From contig CALBXN010000225.1 in NCBI GenBank assembly GCA_937890485.1, positions 1-6,684 of the forward strand: DNA of 6,684 bases. The letters are read 5' to 3'. The stretch is from an uncultured Treponema sp. GTDB lineage: Bacteria; Spirochaetota; Spirochaetia; Treponematales; Treponemataceae. Positions within the stretch are counted from its first letter, which is position 1, and the number at the start of each line of letters is the position of its first letter. Positions 1 to 5,700 of the stretch are shown here, piece by piece. Both the position numbers and the translations under genes were made by a program. The notes beneath the pieces are model-generated. The model saw nothing but the letters and a program-made list of their open reading frames with translations. It did not search any database and had not been told where the DNA came from.

Positions 1-411
1 GGAAATTCAAAGGTCGCCTGCTATCGCAACCGTTGGATCGGTATGGGTATCGGCGTGGTTTGTGCTCTGGTTCTCTTTGTCGTGTTCCTGGCACCCCTGT
101 CCGGCTTGACCGGTATGGCAACCGACATCGTTGATCGCGGTGTGCTGGAAATCGAGGACGAGGACGGCGATCCCATCATCGATCTGTCCCGCAAGGACCG
201 TGAAGGCCTGGACGAGATTCTGAATCATCCGGTGCTGAAGGTTTCTCGCACGTTGGGCGGCAGAGCGCTGTTCCGCTCTTTGAGCACGGCGAATTTTGCC
301 GGTGAGAAGCTGTCGCTGACGGCGGAAATCAACAACGCTTGTGACCTGGTTATGGTGGCTACGCCCCTTTTGAACACTCCGATGGCGGAGCTGGACGAAA
401 GAGACGTTCGT
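1..411 (+). other. GC-rich foreign segment encoding part of a CvpA-like membrane protein
   Basis: Seen: rows 1 and 121 are about 53% and 58% GC, and codons end mostly in C or G (CTG, GGC, ATC, GAC), whereas the sequence after about 412 uses AT-ending codons such as AAA, GAA and TTA. The frame continuous with base 1 gives NRWIGMGIG, a hydrophobic membrane segment of roughly 20 residues (about bases 40-105), then an acidic stretch, then a region with NHPVLKVSRTLGGRALFRSL. The order (an NR motif before a membrane helix, then a soluble tail with a GGRALFRSL-like block) reminds me of CvpA-family membrane proteins of gut Clostridia. That identification is inference and only moderate. The donor is unlikely to be the organism that owns the rest of the window. 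The right boundary cannot be fixed better than about 395-420. Confidence 0.6.
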
Positions 412-882
412 GATATTGAAAAACAAATTTCTAAAGCATATCCTGCTTTAAAAAATATGTTAATGGCTGTAGGTGGAGATAGAGTTGAACGTTTAGCTTC
501 TGGTGTTAGTTATGATTTCAAAATTTCTGAAAAAAACATTGTTGCCGCTGGTATGAATTTTTCATCTATCGAAGTTGAATTGCCAAAAAGAGAATTGTTT
601 TATTCTGTAATGGATTCTTTTGCAGATTCTGATAAGGTAATGGTAGAATTTTTTGAATTACTAAAATTACTTACGGACTTAGCTTCTATCAGAACAATTG
701 TTTGGAGGCTAGCAAATGAAGTTAGAAAAACTCAACGCCGAGTAAATGCTCTCGATAAAATGGTTATTCCGCAATCAAAAGAAACTCAGGTTTATATAGA
801 AAGTGTTCTTGAAGAAAGAGAAAGAGAAAATGTTTTTGTTTTAAAAGCATTAAAATCTAAACAAAAAGGAGGCTCTTATTAG
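1..882 (+). CDS. atpD: Chimeric open frame: foreign membrane-protein fragment joined to V-type ATP synthase subunit D C-terminus (5' partial)
   Basis: The frame is open from base 1, so the true start lies off the left edge; the ATG at 43 sits inside a hydrophobic stretch with no ribosome binding site and is probably not a start. Counted from that ATG, residues 1 to about 123 are a GC-rich membrane-protein fragment. From about residue 124 the protein matches subunit D of V/A-type ATPases: residues 206-279 hold the conserved coiled-coil end with LASIRT, NEVRKTQRRVNAL, a VIP turn and an EERERE block before a lysine-rich tail. Subunit D is the central rotor shaft that couples ATP hydrolysis or synthesis in the V1 head to ion flow through the membrane ring. 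Its N-terminal helix, which should pair with the C-terminal helix, is missing and replaced. A working subunit D is therefore unlikely from this frame. The subunit D identity of the right part is firm; the fusion itself is suspect. Confidence 0.8.
   Translation, partial: GNSKVACYRNRWIGMGIGVVCALVLFVVFLAPLSGLTGMATDIVDRGVLEIEDEDGDPIIDLSRKDREGLDEILNHPVLKVSRTLGGRALFRSLSTANFAGEKLSLTAEINNACDLVMVATPLLNTPMAELDERDVRDIEKQISKAYPALKNMLMAVGGDRVERLASGVSYDFKISEKNIVAAGMNFSSIEVELPKRELFYSVMDSFADSDKVMVEFFELLKLLTDLASIRTIVWRLANEVRKTQRRVNALDKMVIPQSKETQVYIESVLEERERENVFVLKALKSKQKGGSY
412..882 (+). pseudogene. atpD: V-type ATP synthase subunit D, C-terminal part only
   Basis: This is the portion of the open frame with the same codon use as the rest of the window. 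It begins near IEKQISKAYPALKNML and runs to KQKGGSY, about 156 residues, while family members are usually around 200-215 residues. The missing part is the N-terminal helix, which normally includes a PTKSNLLKLK-like start. The 3' end lies 11 bases before the next gene, as expected for the last gene of a V-type ATPase operon transcribed from the left. Whether the gene is broken in the organism or only in this assembly cannot be told from the sequence. If the left segment is an artefact, the native gene is probably intact. Confidence 0.7.
867..872 (+). promoter_or_regulatory. Distant Shine-Dalgarno-like AGGAGG before the universal stress protein gene
   Basis: A perfect AGGAGG lies inside the last codons of atpD, 21 bases before the ATG at 894, much further than the usual 5-10. 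No ATG, GTG or TTG in the stress-protein frame lies between, so it cannot define a nearer start of that gene. Only a weak GAG (882-884) sits at normal spacing. It may be chance, or it may help ribosomes reload at the atpD-usp junction. Confidence 0.3.
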
Positions 883-893
883 AGTACAAAAAT

Positions 894-1376
894 ATGATAA
901 AACCTCTTTTTAATAATATTCTTGTAGTAATAAATGGTTCAGAGGCTTCTATTCAAGCAGCTCAATATGGTGTCTTGATGGCACGACTTTATCGTTGTGA
1001 TATGAAAGCAATCTATGTTGTAGATACTGCAACTTTAAAAGAATTAACTATCAGTAAATTTTTTGTTTCTGAAGAAAGTTCTGAATATGAAAAAAGTCTT
1101 ACTGAAGATGGAAAAAGATACTTAAATTATGTTGAAAATTTAGCAAAAGCCAAGGGAATTAAAATTGAAACTGAACTTCGTAAAGGTTCTGTTTGGTCAG
1201 AAGTTATTGCTTATGCCGATGATTCAAAAACAGATTTAATTTTACTTGGGGAACATAAACATATTCAAAGTAAAGATGTAATTTCATCAATTTATCGAGA
1301 AATAATATCTCATGCAAATTGTTCTGTCTTGGTTGTAAAAGAAAAAGACATTGAAAAACTTTACAAGATGGCATAG
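894..1376 (+). CDS. Universal stress protein (UspA family)
   Basis: A 160-residue single-domain cytoplasmic protein, the normal length for a one-domain Usp. The N-terminus ILVVINGSEAS (residues 9-19) is the family's first strand and loop, usually ILVAVDGSE; YVVD (41-44) is the next strand, TDLILLG (113-119) the strand before the nucleotide loop, and HANCSVLVVK (140-149) the typical last strand. The family has an alpha/beta Rossmann-like fold and supports survival under stress or starvation, often as dimers. The ATP-binding form carries G-2x-G-9x-G(S/T); here the corresponding stretch is GEHK followed by SSIYRE, so the second and third glycines are absent and ATP binding is doubtful. The start at 894 puts the first strand where the family expects it, although the ribosome binding site is poor. 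It lies 11 bases after atpD and 24 before the flavodoxin-like gene, so it is probably co-transcribed. A specific role is unknown. Confidence 0.9.
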   Translation: MIKPLFNNILVVINGSEASIQAAQYGVLMARLYRCDMKAIYVVDTATLKELTISKFFVSEESSEYEKSLTEDGKRYLNYVENLAKAKGIKIETELRKGSVWSEVIAYADDSKTDLILLGEHKHIQSKDVISSIYREIISHANCSVLVVKEKDIEKLYKMA

Positions 1377-1400
1377 ATTACACTGTAGGAGAAATACAAA

Positions 1401-1814
1401 ATGAGAGTTGCCTTAGTTCATTTTTTATCACCATTAAAAAATGCAAATCATAAAGGAATTTTGCAAAAACTAGAAAATGCAGTAATAAAAAAAGGTTATC
1501 AAATTGATATTTTTAATGCCCATACAGATTCTTCTACAATGAGATTAACTGGTTACGATTATATATCAATCATCGTTCCATCTTCACCTCTTTTTGGAGC
1601 AAAACTTCCTGAAAAATTTGATGAAGTATTAGAAAATTGCGGAATGTTAACTTCAAAAAAAGGTTGTGCTTTAGTTGTAAAATCTGGTTTTTCTTCTTGG
1701 AAAACTTGTACAAAATTAATGGCTGGAATGGAAAAACAAGGAATCCTTCTTGATTATTTTGATGTGGTAGAAAATCCTGATCATGCATCCTATGTAGGAA
1801 AGAAAATAGGCTAA
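1401..1814 (+). CDS. Small flavodoxin-like fold protein of unknown function
   Basis: A 137-residue soluble protein with no signal peptide or membrane segment. MRVALVHFLSP starts with a beta strand, then a helix (about 18-32), a second strand YQIDIFNA, then GYDYISIIVPSSPLFG (51-66) and SKKGCALVVKSGF (85-97). The order of strands, the Y-D-x-I-x-x-x-x-P element and the following helix with a KKG-strand resemble flavodoxins and flavodoxin-like hypothetical proteins. A convincing FMN phosphate loop (T/S-x-T-G-x-T) is not visible after the first strand; the SPLKNAN segment holds that position. FMN binding is therefore unproven. AGGAGA at 1387-1392, 8 bases before the ATG, supports the start. The stop is only 4 bases before the J-domain gene. 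It could be a redox protein or a non-binding relative. I do not recognise a named gene. Confidence 0.75.
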   Translation: MRVALVHFLSPLKNANHKGILQKLENAVIKKGYQIDIFNAHTDSSTMRLTGYDYISIIVPSSPLFGAKLPEKFDEVLENCGMLTSKKGCALVVKSGFSSWKTCTKLMAGMEKQGILLDYFDVVENPDHASYVGKKIG

Positions 1815-1818
1815 AATA

Positions 1819-2616
1819 GTGCAAGATTGTTACAAAATTCTAGGAGTTTCTCCAACTGCAAGTGCTGCGGAAATAAAAAGGGCTTATCGTAAAAAAGCAA
1901 AAGAACTTCATCCTGATTTATCTGTGGAATCAGAAACTTCACAACAGTTTCAGGAATTGGTAAAAGCCTACGAAATTCTTTCTGATGCAAAACAGCGTTC
2001 TATTTTTGATGTTTCTTACGCAGCCTATAGTCGATATTCCTCTTCAAGTAAAAGTGAATCAACTTTTGATTATAGAACTTGGCTTAAAAATCGTAATGAT
2101 GAAGAAAGTTTAAGCAAACTTGTTTTTTTTGATTTAATGCACCACAGAGAAGATGATGCAGTAAAACTTTTTAAGGAACTTAATTCTACTCGTTTTGGTT
2201 TTTCACTTTCTAAATGGTTTACTCGTGAAGATTTTATGGATTACGGTTTTATTCTTTGTGAAGAACTAATTTTTAGACAAGAATATTATGATGCAGCCTT
2301 ATTACTTGAACAGATTATCAGAATGGAGTACAGTTATGAGTACTTTAGATTATTTTTTCCTGAAGTCTTAAAGTTAGCTAGATTTATTTTTAGAAAACAT
2401 ATTTTTGATGTTATCAGTGATGAACTTGCCATCGATGTTTTTGAGCGAGCTTTAGAATTAAATTTAGGAAAATCCGACGATGCTTTCTTTTTATCAAAAA
2501 TTGCTCAAGCCTATTTTCGTTTAGGTGATAAAGAAACTGCAAAAATTTGTTTACTAGAAGCATTAAAATTAGACAATAATATAAATTTATCCAAAGAATT
2601 AAGGAATTTAATATGA
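1819..2616 (+). CDS. J-domain protein with TPR-like C-terminal region
   Basis: A 265-residue protein. Residues 1-65 form a J domain: DCYKILGV, the helix IKRAYRKKAKELHPD with the HPD signature at 31-33, then YEILSD and the closing helix. The HPD loop is what stimulates Hsp70 (DnaK) ATPase activity, so the protein probably delivers a client or complex to DnaK. The Gly/Phe linker, the zinc-finger CxxCxGxG repeats and the DnaJ substrate domains are all absent, so it is not the general DnaJ chaperone. A serine-rich linker (about 71-82) leads to a helical region; residues 222-255 (FFLSKIAQAYFRLGDKETA) look like a tetratricopeptide repeat, and 145-170 may be another. The start is GTG: a stop at 1807-1809 in the same frame leaves no earlier start, and a weak AGG sits at 1808-1810. 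It is 4 bases after the previous gene and overlaps map by 4 bases. The client is unknown. Confidence 0.88.
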   Translation: MQDCYKILGVSPTASAAEIKRAYRKKAKELHPDLSVESETSQQFQELVKAYEILSDAKQRSIFDVSYAAYSRYSSSSKSESTFDYRTWLKNRNDEESLSKLVFFDLMHHREDDAVKLFKELNSTRFGFSLSKWFTREDFMDYGFILCEELIFRQEYYDAALLLEQIIRMEYSYEYFRLFFPEVLKLARFIFRKHIFDVISDELAIDVFERALELNLGKSDDAFFLSKIAQAYFRLGDKETAKICLLEALKLDNNINLSKELRNLI

Positions 2617-3356
2617 TTAGATTAAAAAATGAAAAACAAATTGACGGAATTAGAAAATCTTGTAAATTACTTGCTCGTATGTTTGAAGAAATCATTCCAA
2701 AAGTTGAACCTGGAATGAGTACAAAAGATATTGACGATTTAGCTGTAAAATTTATTAAGTCCAATGGTGGAAAACCTGCTTGGTACACAGTTGATTTTCC
2801 GGGGGCTTTGTGTATTTCTGTAAATAATGAAGTTATCCACGGAATTCCATCTAAAAATCGAAAAATCAAAGAAGGTGACATTGTTTCACTTGATGGTGGA
2901 ATTGTTTTAGACGGTTTTTTTAGTGATTGTGCAAAAACTATTCCTATTGGGAAAGTTAGCAAAGAAGCAGAAAATTTAATGGAAATTACAAAACGTGCTT
3001 TAGATGCAGGAATTGATGCTTGTAAATTTGGTAGCAGAATTCACGATATTTCTAGGGCTGTTTCTGGTGTTATCAATAAAAAGTATGGTATTGTAACTGA
3101 ATATTGCGGTCATGGTGTAGGGTTAGCTGTTCATGAAGATCCTAATGTTCCTAATGATTTAGTTGGAGGTCCAAATCCTCGTTTGCAAGAAGGAATGGTT
3201 TTGGCTATTGAACCAATGATAAATCTTGGAACAGGAGATGTTGAACTTTTAGATGATGAATGGACAGTTGTTACTGCCGACGGAAAACTTTCTTCACATC
3301 AAGAACATACTGTTGTAATTTTCAGAGATCACACAGAAATTCTTACAATTATTTAG
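2613..3356 (+). CDS. map: Methionine aminopeptidase, type I
   Basis: A cytosolic metalloenzyme that removes the initiator methionine from new proteins when the second residue is small. At 247 residues it is slightly short of the usual 250-265 and has no N-terminal zinc finger or SH3-type extension. All five metal ligands of the pita-bread fold are visible: Asp94 (SLDGG), Asp105 (FFSDCAKT), His167 (CGHGVG), Glu200 (AIEPM) and Glu231 (QEHTVVI). The substrate-handling histidines are His76 (NEVIHGIP) and His174 (AVHEDP). The type II insert is absent. The ATG at 2613 overlaps the TGA of the J-domain gene (ATGA), with AAGGA at 2601-2605 seven bases ahead, a typical arrangement for translational coupling. 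No clear terminator hairpin follows in the 82 bases before htrA. Identity is very secure. Confidence 0.97.
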   Translation: MIRLKNEKQIDGIRKSCKLLARMFEEIIPKVEPGMSTKDIDDLAVKFIKSNGGKPAWYTVDFPGALCISVNNEVIHGIPSKNRKIKEGDIVSLDGGIVLDGFFSDCAKTIPIGKVSKEAENLMEITKRALDAGIDACKFGSRIHDISRAVSGVINKKYGIVTEYCGHGVGLAVHEDPNVPNDLVGGPNPRLQEGMVLAIEPMINLGTGDVELLDDEWTVVTADGKLSSHQEHTVVIFRDHTEILTII

Positions 3357-3373
3357 AATATTTTAATAAAAAT

Positions 3374-3404
3374 GTAACACTTTTCTCTTAAAATTATTTA
3401 TATT
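3374..3404 (+). promoter_or_regulatory. Weak possible sigma-70-type promoter before htrA
   Basis: In the 82-base AT-rich gap, GTAACA (3374-3379, 4 of 6 matches to TTGACA) lies 19 bases before TATATT (3399-3404, 5 of 6 matches to TATAAT). The spacing is longer than ideal and AT-rich DNA gives such matches by chance. I see no convincing sigma-E-type sequence, although envelope-stress control is usual for this family in other bacteria. Confidence 0.3.
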
Positions 3405-3438
3405 TAAAACAGATACAAATAATTTTTGGAGGAAATTA

Positions 3439-4908
3439 ATGCACAGCAAATTTAAACTTTTTATTAGTGCAATCCTTTGTTTCACAATGCTTGGGCTAAC
3501 AGCTTCATGTTCAGGAAAGGAGAGAGTAAAATCTGCTGTAACAGCCTTTGCCGATACAGAATCTTCTACTTCTATTCCTGCTGATTCTTTATCAGTTGTA
3601 GAAGCTTTGCAAAATGTTTTTAGATCAGTTTCATCAGAAGTGTTAAAATCAGTTGTAGAAGTTGATGTTGTAGAAACAAAAACTCGTCCAGCAAATCCTT
3701 TTGCCGATATCCCATTCTTCTTTTTTGGACAACCAAATGGAGATAACGAAGGAAGTAGAGAATACAAGCAATCTGGTCTTGGCTCTGGAGTAATCGTTCG
3801 TAAAGATGGAAACACTTACTATGTTCTTACAAATGAACATGTTGCAGGTTCTGCTGATGAAATTTCAGTAAAACTTTATGATTCTAGAGAATTTACCTGT
3901 AAATTGGTTGGAAAAGATGAACGCAAAGATATCGCCTTACTTTCTTTTGAATCAAAGGATGATATTCCTGTAGCTTCTCTTGGAGATTCAGACAAGGTTC
4001 AATCTGGTGATATTTGTTTTGCTATGGGAACACCTCTTGGATATTTTGGAAGTGTAACACAAGGTATTGTAAGTGCCACAGGTCGTGACGGTAGTGGAAT
4101 TGGAAATATCAGTGATTTTATTCAAACTGATGCTGCTATCAATCAAGGAAACTCTGGTGGTCCTCTTGTAAATATCTATGGAGAAATTATTGGAATTAAC
4201 ACTTGGATTGCTTCTCAATCTGGTGGTTCCCAAGGTCTTGGTTTTGCAATTCCTATCAATAATGTTAAAAAAGCAATTTCAGATTTTATTTCAGATGGAA
4301 AAGTTACATACGGTTGGATGGGTGTTTCTTTAACTGCACTTGATAAAGATTACGAAAAAGCTCTCGGCATCGATGGTAAAAAAGGTGCTTTCGTAGCTCA
4401 AATTTTCTTAAATTCACCTGCTGCTAAAGGTGGAATTCAAGCGGGCGATTTTATCATTGCTCTTAACGGAAAAAATGTAAAAGATGTGGATCAACTTGTT
4501 CGTGATGTAGGGGACTTGCGAGTAGGCGAAACTGCTGACTTTACAGTAATTCGTGGAGGAAAACAAATTCATGTTAGCGTAAAAATTGAAGGTAGAGATG
4601 ATTCCATTGTAACAGATAATTCTAAACTTTGGCCAGGATTTATGGCTCATCCTATAACAGAAGAAATTCGCAAAGAAATGAAACTTGATAATAGCGTAAA
4701 AGGCGTTGTTGTTACAAATGTTCAGGCAAAATCTCCTGCAGCTGCTTTAAGAATCCAAAATGGAGATATTATTACTGCCGTAAATGGAAAACCTGTAACA
4801 AATATTAGCGAATTTTACAATGAACTTGTAACCAAACAGAAAGAAATTTGGTTTAGTATATATACATCTGAAGGTCACAAAATAGAAACCTCTAGATATA
4901 GATTTTAG
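3439..4908 (+). CDS. htrA: HtrA/DegP-family periplasmic serine protease with two PDZ domains, probable lipoprotein
   Basis: An envelope quality-control protease that degrades or refolds misfolded exported proteins. Of 489 residues, 1-23 are a signal peptide (basic start, hydrophobic FISAILCFTMLGL) ending in LTAS before Cys24, a relaxed lipobox of spirochaete type, so the protein is probably lipid-anchored. A low-complexity linker (25-57) precedes the trypsin-like domain: His134 in LTNEHV, Asp164 in KDIALL, Ser239 in GNSGGPL complete the catalytic triad. The GSGVIV entry strand (115-120) and FAIPI (269-273) are classic. The phenylalanine-rich segment near 93-96 occupies the LA-loop region. PDZ1 covers about 293-385 (YGWMGVSL, then SPAAKGGIQAGD) and PDZ2 about 398-489 (SPAAALRIQNGD). 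A strong GGAGGA (3428-3433) lies five bases before the ATG. The gene stands 82 bases after map and ends at a strong terminator. DegP, DegQ and DegS-type roles cannot be separated by sequence, but two PDZ domains exclude a DegS-like layout. Confidence 0.95.
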   Translation: MHSKFKLFISAILCFTMLGLTASCSGKERVKSAVTAFADTESSTSIPADSLSVVEALQNVFRSVSSEVLKSVVEVDVVETKTRPANPFADIPFFFFGQPNGDNEGSREYKQSGLGSGVIVRKDGNTYYVLTNEHVAGSADEISVKLYDSREFTCKLVGKDERKDIALLSFESKDDIPVASLGDSDKVQSGDICFAMGTPLGYFGSVTQGIVSATGRDGSGIGNISDFIQTDAAINQGNSGGPLVNIYGEIIGINTWIASQSGGSQGLGFAIPINNVKKAISDFISDGKVTYGWMGVSLTALDKDYEKALGIDGKKGAFVAQIFLNSPAAKGGIQAGDFIIALNGKNVKDVDQLVRDVGDLRVGETADFTVIRGGKQIHVSVKIEGRDDSIVTDNSKLWPGFMAHPITEEIRKEMKLDNSVKGVVVTNVQAKSPAAALRIQNGDIITAVNGKPVTNISEFYNELVTKQKEIWFSIYTSEGHKIETSRYRF

Positions 4909-4946
4909 TTGTTTTTTTCATAGTAAATAAAAGCTCCTTAATTTTT

Positions 4947-4991
4947 AGGTTGTCTTGTTTGTAAGTTTTACAGATAAGACAACCTTTTTTT
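4947..4991 (+). terminator. Intrinsic terminator after htrA
   Basis: AGGTTGTCTT (4947-4956) pairs perfectly with AAGACAACCT (4976-4985). With G-T wobbles the stem can extend inward by about eight more pairs to a tiny loop near 4965-4967. Seven Ts (4985-4991) follow at once. The mirror sequence on the other strand lacks a T run after the hairpin, so it acts in the + direction only. It separates the htrA transcript from the phosphoribosyltransferase unit. Confidence 0.9.
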
Positions 4992-5011
4992 ATTTATAAA
5001 TTGATTTTGTC

Positions 5012-5040
5012 TTGTCTACAAAGGAAAATTAGGTTATTAT
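5012..5040 (+). promoter_or_regulatory. Sigma-70-type promoter for the phosphoribosyltransferase gene
   Basis: TTGTCT (5012-5017, 4 of 6 matches to TTGACA) is separated by exactly 17 bases from TATTAT (5035-5040, 5 of 6 matches to TATAAT). It lies just after the htrA terminator and about 35 bases before the chosen ATG, giving a short leader. A second -10-like TATACT at 5045-5050 has no good -35 partner. Confidence 0.55.
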
Positions 5041-5065
5041 ATTCTATACTAAGATTTATTTTTGT

Positions 5066-5069
5066 AGGA
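5066..5069 (+). promoter_or_regulatory. Ribosome binding site fixing the phosphoribosyltransferase start
   Basis: AGGA ends six bases before the ATG at 5076. The frame is open further upstream to about 5001, but that extension overlaps the promoter, has no ribosome binding site and adds residues not seen in the family. The ATG at 5076 is therefore the likely start. Confidence 0.65.
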
Positions 5070-5075
5070 TATACT

Positions 5076-5684
5076 ATGATTAAAGAATTTTTACCATACG
5101 ATAAAGTTAGAAATAATGCATTGAAGTTGGCTCACAAAATTTACACTGACGGTTTTATTCCTGATGTAATTTATGTTTCTCTTAGAGGAGGAGCATATAT
5201 GGCAAATGTTATAAGTGAATATTTTAAACTTCGCCGTAAAAATGTGCGTCCTGTTTTGTTTGCTGCTGTTGTAGCTCGTTCATATACTGATGTGCAAGAA
5301 TATTCAAAAGTAATGGTTGATGGTTGGACATATTCTCCAAAATATTTACGAAATGGTGATAAAATTCTTCTTGTTGATGATATTTTTGATACAGGAAATA
5401 CAATAAATTCTCTTGTAAATATCCTTTTAGAACGAGGAGTTCCAAGAAGTGATATAAAAGTTGCTGTTCATGATTATAAATATTTTCCAAATAAAGAAGA
5501 ACAACATCCAAACCAACCTGATTATTGGTGCCGAAAATTTGAAATCAACAGTCCAGAAGAAGATAGATGGATTCATTATATGAGTCATGAATTAGTTGGA
5601 CTATCTAAAAAAGAACTTGAAGAATATTATTATAAAGACGATCCAGAATTAAAAGAGATTTTAGATCCTCTTTTAGGAAACTAA
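5076..5684 (+). CDS. Purine-type phosphoribosyltransferase (hypoxanthine/xanthine-guanine PRT-like)
   Basis: A 202-residue cytosolic enzyme of the type I phosphoribosyltransferase fold, which joins a base to PRPP, releasing pyrophosphate. The 13-residue PRPP-binding signature is at 97-109: ILLVDDIFDTGNT, with the two acidic residues D101 and D102. The pyrophosphate loop is SLRGGAY (35-41), and VVARSYTD (65-72) fits the flexible-loop area. Trp165 in EEDRWIHYM takes the place of the aromatic residue that stacks on the base near the C-terminus of xanthine-guanine enzymes, where W-I-x-x-PWE is typical; the PWE part is replaced by MSHE. Salvage of guanine, xanthine or hypoxanthine is the likely role, but the exact base cannot be read from the sequence. 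An acidic, tyrosine-rich tail (about 178-202) extends beyond the base site. It has its own promoter and is followed after 16 bases by the secreted-protein gene, probably on the same transcript. Confidence 0.85.
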   Translation: MIKEFLPYDKVRNNALKLAHKIYTDGFIPDVIYVSLRGGAYMANVISEYFKLRRKNVRPVLFAAVVARSYTDVQEYSKVMVDGWTYSPKYLRNGDKILLVDDIFDTGNTINSLVNILLERGVPRSDIKVAVHDYKYFPNKEEQHPNQPDYWCRKFEINSPEEDRWIHYMSHELVGLSKKELEEYYYKDDPELKEILDPLLGN

Positions 5685-5700
5685 TTTTTTAGAGGTAAAA

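Noticed and set aside
7..426. Long minus-strand open frame in the GC-rich segment
   Set aside because: Its product is rich in Gln, His and Arg with no domain pattern, while the + frame gives an ordered membrane protein; it is the antisense shadow.
1570..1824. Minus-strand open frame opposite the flavodoxin-like gene
   Set aside because: Phe/Leu/Gln-rich product typical of the reverse of AT-rich coding DNA.
2414..2962. Minus-strand open frame across the J-domain and map genes
   Set aside because: It lies opposite two secure + strand genes and its translation shows no family motif.
3357..3438. Possible terminator between map and htrA
   Set aside because: The gap is AT-rich but I found no stable GC-containing stem followed by a T run.
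3363..3815. Minus-strand open frame over the htrA promoter and 5' end
   Set aside because: It is opposite a certain gene, has no ribosome binding site or recognisable domain, and is low-complexity Ser/Thr-rich sequence.
5001..5075. Upstream extension of the phosphoribosyltransferase to a TTG at 5001
   Set aside because: It overlaps the likely promoter, lacks a ribosome binding site and adds a hydrophobic stretch not expected in this cytosolic family; the ATG at 5076 with AGGA is better.
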